Source of the DNA: Prevotellaceae bacterium
GTDB lineage: Bacteria; Bacteroidota; Bacteroidia; Bacteroidales; Bacteroidaceae
Length of the DNA: 7,927 nucleotides
Assembly (NCBI GenBank): GCA_021204545.1
Contig: JAJPZF010000167.1
Span: 1 to 7,927, forward strand
Direction: 5' to 3'
The notes beneath the pieces were generated by a model. The model saw only the letters and a program-made list of their open reading frames with translations. It made no database searches and had not been told where the DNA came from. Positions within the stretch are counted from its first letter, which is position 1; each line of letters opens with the position of its first letter. The position numbers and the translations under genes were made by a program. This document shows, in pieces, positions 1-4,584 of this stretch.

Positions 1-73
1 CCGGCGGCGCCGCGCCCGCTGCCTTCAGGGCGTCGCCTCGAAAGCGTTCGGCCGGCGGCCAGCGAGGCGTGTG

Positions 74-271
74 CCGACCGCAAGCGTGCCTCAGGCCTAA
101 AGCACGCTTGTCGTGAGCCCAACGCACGCTGAGAGTCGGGCGACACCACGTGTGGTAACGCCTTACACCACTTGTGGTGTCGGCTGATGCCACTTGTGGT
201 AACGCCTGATGCCTGCGGAGGTGTCGCCTATTGCCTGCGGAGGCATTGCCCGATGCCTGCGCAGGCGTTAA
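74..271. repeat. Tandem 22-bp array with palindromic cores
   Basis: Cut at a fixed 22-bp step (unit starts 74, 96, 118, 140, 162, 184, 206, 228, 250), the sequence lines up without gaps. The units from 140 on are clearest. Each has a prefix like CTGATG, a 10-bp core of dyad symmetry, and a suffix like TAACGC or TGTCGC. Core centres fall at 150.5, 172.5, 194.5, 216.5, 238.5 and 260.5. The cores are CCACGTGTGG, CCACTTGTGG (twice), CCTGCGGAGG (twice) and CCTGCGCAGG, so CCAC/GTGG and CCT/AGG arms are exchanged as pairs. The best dyads are 165-180 (7-bp arms, TT spacer) and 255-266 (perfect 12-bp palindrome). Units at 74-139 are weaker, and similarity may reach back to base 8. The period is not a multiple of three, which argues against coding. 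Function is unknown; a binding-site array or a structured repeat are both possible. Confidence 0.75.
81..110. repeat. 9-bp inverted repeat, 12-nt loop
   Basis: CAAGCGTGC (81-89) and GCACGCTTG (102-110) are exact reverse complements around a 12-nt spacer that itself contains the palindrome AGGCCT. No T-run follows on either strand, so a simple intrinsic terminator is unlikely. It overlaps the left, more degenerate part of the 22-bp array, and the two arms sit in adjacent units. GCACGCT recurs at 124-130, exactly 22 bp after its copy at 102-108. Confidence 0.55.
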
Positions 272-286
272 TGTCCCCTTTGGAGC

Positions 287-313
287 GTGTTCCTGACGGA
301 ATAATCGGAACAC
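287..313. repeat. 7-bp inverted repeat right of the array
   Basis: GTGTTCC (287-293) and GGAACAC (307-313) are exact reverse complements with a 13-nt spacer. A shorter alternative pairing, TTCC (290-293) with GGAA (298-301), shares the left arm, so two exclusive hairpins can be drawn. The element lies between the 22-bp array and the promoter duplication. I see no gene from base 1 to 511; this is one of the few structured elements there. Role unknown. Confidence 0.35.
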
Positions 314-353
314 ACCGCGAAGATAGTGAATTCTGGCGGGAAAAGCAAATAAT

Positions 354-481
354 CGCTTTTTCTTGCTTATTGCTCTCGCTTGCACTACCTTGGCTTTCAG
401 CGAAGGTAAGGCTGCGCTCGGCAAACGCCAGCTAAAAGCTGCGCTTTTGCTTGCTTATTGCTCTCGCTTGCACTACCTTTG
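354..481 (+). repeat. 40-bp direct duplication carrying a promoter
   Basis: Bases 354-393 and 442-481 match at 38 of 40 positions, 88 bp apart, with an identical 29-base core (363-391 and 451-479). Each copy is preceded by an AAAAGC...GCTTTT inverted repeat: 341-360 with an 8-nt loop, and 434-448 with a 3-nt loop. One of the two differences falls in the promoter -7 element: the left copy reads TACCTTGG (386-393) and the right copy TACCTTTG (474-481). Only the right copy therefore matches the Bacteroidetes consensus fully. It looks like a duplicated promoter cassette with one decayed copy. Confidence 0.7.
451..481 (+). promoter_or_regulatory. Bacteroidetes-type promoter for the acidic-tail gene
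   Basis: The -7 element TACCTTTG (474-481) matches TAnnTTTG exactly. A -33 TTG lies at 451-453, giving a 20-nt spacer, which is normal for the primary sigma factor of this phylum. The start codon at 512 is 30 nt past the -7 box, so the leader would be about 25 nt. A 6-bp hairpin (434-448) lies just upstream of the -33 element. Confidence 0.75.
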
Positions 482-511
482 CAGCCCACTTAACAATGTA
501 ACTCAGACCAG

Positions 512-1360
512 ATGGCAAGGAAAACAGGCAAAGGCGGCTCGGCAGCCGTGGAGTCGCTCTACGACCTCAACGCCCATAACGTGTGGGCCGTGGAGGCCAG
601 GCAGATAGCCTCGCTGTGGAGAAAGGAATCGCCCAAGGAGGGCTTCGCCCAAAGCGAGGAGAAACTGCTCGGCGTCATACGCAACGCCTTCGAGGTGGCA
701 CACTACAGCAAGGACGACGCCAAGGCTCGCAAGACGTACGAGAACGGGGAGTGGACCACCTTCAACCGCCACGCTCCCAAGGGCGAGCGCATAGCCATCA
801 GGCAACGGCCCATAAAGCGCCTCGCCGACCTTAACGCGGGCAACATCTCACGCATATCTGTCGCGACACTGCTCGAACTCATCGACCGCAACTTCGGCGG
901 CGGCTGGGAAGCCATACCCGAGGGAACACGCACCATCATAGAAAGCGCCTTCGACATAAGCACACTGCAGCTGCCAACCGCCCGCATACACGCCTCCGGC
1001 GGGGCGTACAAGAGAAAGCTCGCCGAGGGCTTCGAGGCGCTCGAGATAGTGAAGGGAACATGGACGGAGGCCATCTTCGCCCGAAAGAAAGACCCCAGCC
1101 TGCTCGAGGCACAGCAGACAGGCGGCGACGACGACTACGACGAGCCCGACGAGACGGAGGAAACGGACGACTACGAAGAGCACACGGAAGAGGAGACCGA
1201 CAGCTACGTCGACGAGCAGGACACACAAGAGGAAGAGACACCCGAGGAGGACTATACCGCCGACGACCCCTTCTACAACAGCTACATCGACGAAGACGAG
1301 CACCTCCCCGAGGAGCAGCAAGCCGACGACGAGGCGGACTACATGATGGAAGAGCCGTAG
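512..1360 (+). CDS. Hypothetical protein with highly acidic C-terminal tail
   Basis: I do not recognise this 282-residue protein. It has a short basic, glycine-rich N-terminus (MARKTGKGG), a mixed-charge folded-looking region (about 10-200), and an extremely Asp/Glu-rich, low-complexity tail (about 205-282) with regularly placed Tyr residues. There is no signal peptide or membrane segment, so it is probably cytoplasmic. The central region contains two loosely similar stretches around residues 51-64 (KLLGVIRNAFEVAH) and 130-150 (GWEAIPEGTRTIIESAFDIS), which may be an internal duplication. The ATG at 512 fits the promoter ending at 481. There is no Shine-Dalgarno, as is usual here. The next gene starts 77 bp downstream on the same strand but differs in base composition. 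Acidic tails occur in histone-like chaperones, RNA/DNA mimics and regulatory inhibitors, but nothing here decides the role. Confidence 0.8.
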   Translation: MARKTGKGGSAAVESLYDLNAHNVWAVEARQIASLWRKESPKEGFAQSEEKLLGVIRNAFEVAHYSKDDAKARKTYENGEWTTFNRHAPKGERIAIRQRPIKRLADLNAGNISRISVATLLELIDRNFGGGWEAIPEGTRTIIESAFDISTLQLPTARIHASGGAYKRKLAEGFEALEIVKGTWTEAIFARKKDPSLLEAQQTGGDDDYDEPDETEETDDYEEHTEEETDSYVDEQDTQEEETPEEDYTADDPFYNSYIDEDEHLPEEQQADDEADYMMEEP

Positions 1361-1437
1361 CGACTGATAGTGCGGGCTTCACTTAAAAGGCATAAGCGGA
1401 GTTGCCGCCAACCATAAACCATTAACTACATACCATT

Positions 1438-2271
1438 ATGAGAAAAACATTCTTCAAGACGCTCCTCACCTTGATGGTCTTAGCCCTACCAATGGCGCTC
1501 GTCTCTTGCTCTGACGATGACGACATAAAGGTGGGCGTTCCTGAATATGGCCCACCTTCCGATGTTGTAGATGGAATTTACTACTTCTTCTACGACAATG
1601 GCATAACAGCTACAGCTACAGTGTATGGATGCGTTACCGGCAGTGACATTGTCGTCATTCCCACAACAGTTACATACTATGATATAACCTATGACGTGAC
1701 AAGCATAGAAAGTGATGCATTCTATCATTGCAGCAGCCTAACAGAAGTGACCATTCCTAACTCCGTGACAAGCATAGGACAAAGAGCGTTCGCAGGTTGC
1801 ACTGCCCTTAAAGTGTTGACGATAGGCGAATCCGTCACGAGCATAGAGTGGTATGCGTTCGATAATTGCACAGCCCTAGAAATGGTTGATTATAGAGCCA
1901 CAGCTTGCACGTCTACGGGCTCGTTTTCTTATCCTGTATTTAATGGTTGCACGAGCCTTGCCAAAGCAATCATTGCAGACAACGTCGAGACGATACCGGC
2001 ATACCTCTTCTACAACTCCGACCTCACCGAGGTTACGATAGGCAGCTCTGTCACGAGCATAGGAGACGGGGTGTTCGAGGGTTGTAGTAGCCTCACAGAA
2101 GTGATTTCCCTCAACCCAGAACCTCCCGTATGCGACGGGACATCCGTGTTCAGCTTCACCACCTACAATAAGTGCATACTCATCGTGCCTGAAGGCTCGA
2201 AGGATAAATACGCCTCGGCAGACGAGTGGAAAAACTTCTCTAACATAAAGGAAGAAGTTGCTTCGGAATAG
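1438..2271 (+). CDS. Surface lipoprotein with BspA-type leucine-rich repeats
   Basis: This 277-residue protein starts with a classic lipoprotein signal: basic MRKTFFK, a hydrophobic stretch, and the lipobox LVSC with the lipidated Cys at 24. SDDDD follows at 25-29, matching the acidic export signal that places Bacteroidetes lipoproteins on the cell surface. From about residue 85 there are repeats of about 23 residues of the LRR_5/BspA type, of the form VTSIxxxAFxxCxSLTEVTIP, at 88-110, 111-133, 134-156, 170-204 and 205-225. The C-terminal segment with LIVPEGSKDKYASADEW (248-264) is the usual end of small BspA-like proteins. Family members are linked to adhesion and host or matrix binding; the ligand here is unknown. 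The gene is visibly less GC-rich than its neighbours. The start is preceded by an A/T-rich leader without Shine-Dalgarno, and no clear promoter is visible in 1361-1437. Confidence 0.9.
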   Translation: MRKTFFKTLLTLMVLALPMALVSCSDDDDIKVGVPEYGPPSDVVDGIYYFFYDNGITATATVYGCVTGSDIVVIPTTVTYYDITYDVTSIESDAFYHCSSLTEVTIPNSVTSIGQRAFAGCTALKVLTIGESVTSIEWYAFDNCTALEMVDYRATACTSTGSFSYPVFNGCTSLAKAIIADNVETIPAYLFYNSDLTEVTIGSSVTSIGDGVFEGCSSLTEVISLNPEPPVCDGTSVFSFTTYNKCILIVPEGSKDKYASADEWKNFSNIKEEVASE

Positions 2272-2281
2272 AGTTAAGGCT

Positions 2282-2428
2282 AACCCCGAAGGGGCATAAC
2301 AGGCGTAGCCAAGGGTCGAGCGTAGCGACACCCCCGGTTGGTCGGTACGACCAATATTGTGCCGAAGGTACAACCCATATTAGCCACGAGCAAAGAACGA
2401 GGCAGGTATGTGCAACCCCTTCGGGGTT
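2282..2428. repeat. Mosaic intergenic repeat of small hairpins
   Basis: The gene-free stretch 2272-2587 is packed with short stem-loops: CCCCGAAGGGG (2284-2294), GTCG/CGAC extended by GGG/CCC with one bulge (2313-2333), TTGGTCG-GTA-CGACCAA (2338-2354, 7-bp stem), GTGCC-GAA-GGTAC (2359-2371), and AACCCC-TTC-GGGGTT (2414-2428). The last is an inverted copy of the first, so the block is bounded by inverted GAA/TTC-loop hairpins. Short reading frames cross it but are composed of these repeats, and I do not call them genes. It resembles dispersed REP-like intergenic elements common in Bacteroidales genomes; no transposase is present here. Confidence 0.6.
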
Positions 2429-2430
2429 TT
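2414..2430 (+). terminator. Possible intrinsic terminator after the lipoprotein gene
   Basis: AACCCC (2414-2419), loop TTC, GGGGTT (2423-2428) forms a 6-bp GC-rich stem whose 3' side runs into TTTT (2427-2430). It is 143 nt beyond the lipoprotein stop codon and upstream of the ATPase gene, so it could separate the two transcripts. The T-run is short and the hairpin also forms part of the repeat mosaic, so this is tentative. Confidence 0.35.
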
Positions 2431-2451
2431 CGTGGCGACCGCACGAGGCGT

Positions 2452-2493
2452 TGGCAAAGACATAGCGGGACGATGGCGAAGACATAGCGAGAC
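2452..2493. repeat. Two 20-bp direct repeats spaced 22 bp
   Basis: Bases 2452-2471 and 2474-2493 match at 18 of 20 positions, sharing AAGACATAGCG, with a 22-bp step. The pair is flanked by an imperfect inverted repeat, CGTTGGCAAAG (2449-2459) and CTTTGGGCAACG (2493-2504). The step equals the period of the large array at the left end of the window, although the unit sequences differ. Function unknown. Confidence 0.6.
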
Positions 2494-2573
2494 TTTGGGC
2501 AACGTCCGCAGGAGAGGATTGCGGGGGCTTGGCGTGGGGATATGGTGATTATTGCGTAACTTCGCGGCGAACC

Positions 2574-2580
2574 AAGGAGG
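2574..2580 (+). promoter_or_regulatory. Strong Shine-Dalgarno deciding the ATPase start
   Basis: AAGGAGG lies 7 nt before the ATG at 2588, an almost perfect complement of the 16S rRNA 3' end with ideal spacing. It fixes the start at 2588 rather than at the in-frame TTG at 2552, which would place the motif inside the gene. Strong Shine-Dalgarno sequences are rare in Bacteroidetes, whose 30S ribosomes are known to occlude the anti-Shine-Dalgarno, and no other gene in this window has one. Confidence 0.75.
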
Positions 2581-2587
2581 AAGTACT

Positions 2588-3412
2588 ATGGAAGCGATTG
2601 CGGAATACATCGAAAGGATTGAGATTGACCAGCTGTGGAGCGGGCAGAGGCACGTCGACTGGCGGCTCGAGAGGCACGTGAACGTGCTTAGCGGCGTTAA
2701 CGGGGTGGGGAAGAGCACCATCCTCAGCCGCGTGGTGCGCCACCTTATGGCTGTGAGCCGAGAGGAGAAGGCGGACGACGGGGTCGTGCTCACCTACAAC
2801 GTGCCCGGGGCGAGGACGGTGCGCTTCGACGTGGTGCGCTCGTTCGACCGCCCCGTCGTCAACAGCGAGCTGCTGGGCAAGATAACGGACATCCACCTCA
2901 GCTCCGAGCTTGACCTGCAGCTCTACCAGCTCCAGAGGGCTTACCTCGACTATCAGGTGAACCTCAGCAACCGCATGCTCCGCCTCTTCACCGAGGGAGA
3001 CGCAGAGGCCAAGGAGAAGGCGGCTACGATAGCCGAGGAGAAGACGCACTTCTTCGACGTGGTCGACTCCCTCTTCTGCGACACGGGCAAGCTCATCCTG
3101 AGGGAGAGGAACGAGATACTCTTCTCGCAGCGAGGCGAGACCATCTCGCCCTACCTGCTGAGCAGCGGCGAGAAGCAGATACTCATCATCCTCTTGACGG
3201 TGCTCACGGAGGCACGCCAGCCGTGCGTCCTGCTGATGGACGAGCCTGAGATAAGCCTGCACGTCGAGTGGCAGGAGCGCTTGATAGGCTTGATACGCGA
3301 CCTCAACCCCGAGGCGCAGATAATACTCACCACGCACAGCCCCGCCGTCATCATCGACGGCTGGGGAGACTGCGTGACCGACGTTGAGGACATCATCTCC
3401 GACCCCAAGTAG
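2588..3412 (+). CDS. ABC-type AAA ATPase (AAA_15/21-like), partner of DUF4435
   Basis: A compact 274-residue cytoplasmic ATPase. Visible motifs are Walker A GVNGVGKST (36-44), the ABC signature SSGEKQ (192-197), Walker B CVLLMDEP (213-220, with D218 and catalytic E219), a D-loop EISLHVEW (221-228), and the switch histidine H250 in TTHSP. This layout is that of SMC/RecF/OLD-like ATPases that dimerise head-to-tail around ATP. The helical insert between Walker A and the signature is only about 150 residues, so there is no long coiled coil. The stop codon is 5 bp before the next start, so the two genes are very probably co-transcribed and translationally coupled. In PARIS-type defence, a larger ATPase (AriA) holds a DUF4435 effector (AriB) until a phage protein triggers release; a similar role here is inference. 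A housekeeping function in Bacteroidales cannot be excluded. Confidence 0.85.
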   Translation: MEAIAEYIERIEIDQLWSGQRHVDWRLERHVNVLSGVNGVGKSTILSRVVRHLMAVSREEKADDGVVLTYNVPGARTVRFDVVRSFDRPVVNSELLGKITDIHLSSELDLQLYQLQRAYLDYQVNLSNRMLRLFTEGDAEAKEKAATIAEEKTHFFDVVDSLFCDTGKLILRERNEILFSQRGETISPYLLSSGEKQILIILLTVLTEARQPCVLLMDEPEISLHVEWQERLIGLIRDLNPEAQIILTTHSPAVIIDGWGDCVTDVEDIISDPK

Positions 3413-3417
3413 CACAC

Positions 3418-4437
3418 ATGAAGAAACGCCTCAGGGACAACGTCAGCTCCCGCTACGTCGAGGCTGCCAACCTGCTCAAGCCCAAGGGCGCCCAGAGGAG
3501 GGTGGTGGCGTACGTGGAGAGCTACGACGACGTGTCCTTCTGGCGCAGCGTGCTCGACGACTTCGAGACCCCTGGGCTCCGCTTCTCAGTGATGCTCCCA
3601 TCGAGGACAACCCTCGGCAGGGGCAAGAAGAACGTGCTGGCCAACGAGCTGGGGCAGTACATGATAGCCTGCGTCGACGCTGACTACGACTACCTCCTGC
3701 AAGGGCAGGGCGAGACCTCGCGCCTGATGCTCGGCTGCCCCTACGTCTTCCACACCTATGTCTACGCCATCGAGAGCTACCAGTGCTACGCCGAGGGCCT
3801 GAGGGAAGCGTGCGTCATGGCTACCCTCAACGACAATGTCCCCCTCGACCTCGCTGCCTTCATGCGAGAGTTCAGCCGCATCATCTGGCCCTTGCTCGTG
3901 TGGAACGTGTGGTGCTACCGCAACGGGAAGCAGCACGGCTTCTCGCTGATGGACTTCACCAACGTCGTGACGTTCCGCGACGTGTCCCCCCAGCACCCCG
4001 AGAAGACACTGGACTTCGTCCGCCGGCAGGTGAACCGCTCTGTCGCCGCGATGCAGCGCAAGCACCCAGAGGGGAAGAAGACGTACGTCCCCTTGAGGGA
4101 CGAGCTCGGGCGGCTGGGACTGACGGCGGAGACGGCCTACATGTACATGCAGGGTCACAGGCTCATGGAGGGCGTGGTGCTGCCCTTGGTAGAGCCGGTG
4201 TGCGCCCAGCTCCGCAGGGAGAGGGAGGGCGAGATAAAGAGGCTCGCCTGCCACGACACGCAGAGGCAGAACGAGCTCTCGTGCTACCGCCGCTCGCAGA
4301 CGCCCGTCGACCTCATGCTCAAGAAGAGCACGGCCTTCAAGCGCAGCGCCCCCTATCAGCGCCTCGCCCGCGACTTGGCTGAGTTCGTCGGCAGCCTTAC
4401 GCCCACGCCCGCGACACCGAGCGAAGACCAGCCCTAA
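3418..4437 (+). CDS. DUF4435 / TOPRIM-like protein, putative nuclease effector
   Basis: A 339-residue protein with the look of the DUF4435 family, which has a TOPRIM-like fold related to OLD nucleases. Candidate metal-binding residues are E34 in VAYVESYDD after the first hydrophobic strand, with D37 and D38 nearby; a Lys-rich turn GRGKKN (67-72); and the DxD motif D87/D89 in ACVDADYD. The segment TYVYAIESYQCY (113-124), with E119, is another hallmark of the family. The C-terminal half is helical-looking and basic, with no membrane segment. It directly follows the ATPase gene, has no Shine-Dalgarno of its own, and is probably translated by coupling. In PARIS the equivalent protein AriB cleaves host tRNA once released; whether this one is a nuclease is inferred from the retained acidic residues only. 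The stop codon lies inside the first unit of the 23-bp array. Confidence 0.8.
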   Translation: MKKRLRDNVSSRYVEAANLLKPKGAQRRVVAYVESYDDVSFWRSVLDDFETPGLRFSVMLPSRTTLGRGKKNVLANELGQYMIACVDADYDYLLQGQGETSRLMLGCPYVFHTYVYAIESYQCYAEGLREACVMATLNDNVPLDLAAFMREFSRIIWPLLVWNVWCYRNGKQHGFSLMDFTNVVTFRDVSPQHPEKTLDFVRRQVNRSVAAMQRKHPEGKKTYVPLRDELGRLGLTAETAYMYMQGHRLMEGVVLPLVEPVCAQLRREREGEIKRLACHDTQRQNELSCYRRSQTPVDLMLKKSTAFKRSAPYQRLARDLAEFVGSLTPTPATPSEDQP

Positions 4438-4570
4438 CTCTTTCGTCGAAGGCTTTCCAATCGGTCCGACAGATCACCTCCAATCGGTCCGACGGATCAC
4501 CTCCAATCGGTCCGACGGATCGACTCCAATCGGTCCGACGGACCTTTTCCAACTCGTCCGACGGACGTTT
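4433..4570. repeat. Tandem 23-bp array with stem-loop cores between convergent genes
   Basis: Six units start at 4433, 4456, 4479, 4502, 4525 and 4548, exactly 23 bp apart. Units 2-6 begin TCCAA and the best share CAATCGGTCCGACGGATC. A degenerate seventh unit (4571-4593) reaches across the trkA stop codon, while the first contains the stop codon of the DUF4435 gene, so the array fills the whole spacer. Each core is a stem of about 5 bp around GAC or GTC. The stems vary together: CTTTC/GAAGG in unit 1, GGTCC/GGATC with a G-T pair in units 3 and 4, GGTCC/GGACC in unit 5, and CGTCC/GGACG in unit 6. Unit 2 has one broken pair. It is not coding: the step is not a multiple of three and both genes end at it. 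Confidence 0.85.
4532..4548 (+). terminator. Array stem-loop followed by TTTT
   Basis: GGTCC (4532-4536), loop GAC, GGACC (4540-4544), then TTTT (4545-4548). A 5-bp GC-rich stem with a short T-run could end the ATPase/DUF4435 transcript. It is one unit of the 23-bp array, and the T-run is shorter than in strong terminators. Confidence 0.4.
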
Positions 4571-4571
4571 T
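4555..4571 (+). terminator. Second array stem-loop followed by TTTT
   Basis: CGTCC (4555-4559), loop GAC, GGACG (4563-4567), then TTTT (4568-4571). It has the same shape as the previous stem-loop, 23 bp further on, with the outer pair changed from G-C to C-G. Together the two could act as a tandem terminator for the plus-strand unit. No matching T-run is seen for the minus strand. Confidence 0.4.
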
Positions 4572-4584
4572 CAAACTCCTTCAA

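Noticed and set aside
172..435. Open frame of 87 codons in the left repeat region
   Set aside because: It runs through the 22-bp array, whose period is not a multiple of three. It has no recognisable domain and overlaps the promoter duplication.
496..501. Minimal start-stop ATGTAA upstream of the acidic-tail gene
   Set aside because: A six-base start-stop in the leader is easily due to chance and has no ribosome binding site.
2557..2564. TAACTTCG as a possible -7 promoter for the ATPase/DUF4435 pair
   Set aside because: It has one mismatch to TAnnTTTG, and no well-spaced -33 TTG is visible; the nearest, at 2529-2531, leaves a 25-nt gap. It remains possible but unsupported.
2552..2587. TTG start that would lengthen the ATPase by 12 residues
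   Set aside because: The ATG at 2588 has an ideal Shine-Dalgarno at 2574-2580, which would be inside the gene if TTG were used.
2549..3415. Long minus-strand open frame opposite the ATPase gene
   Set aside because: The plus strand encodes a complete ATPase with all motifs. The antisense frame is a by-product of GC-rich codon usage and shows no domain of its own. The same holds for the long frames opposite the DUF4435, trkA and dxs genes.
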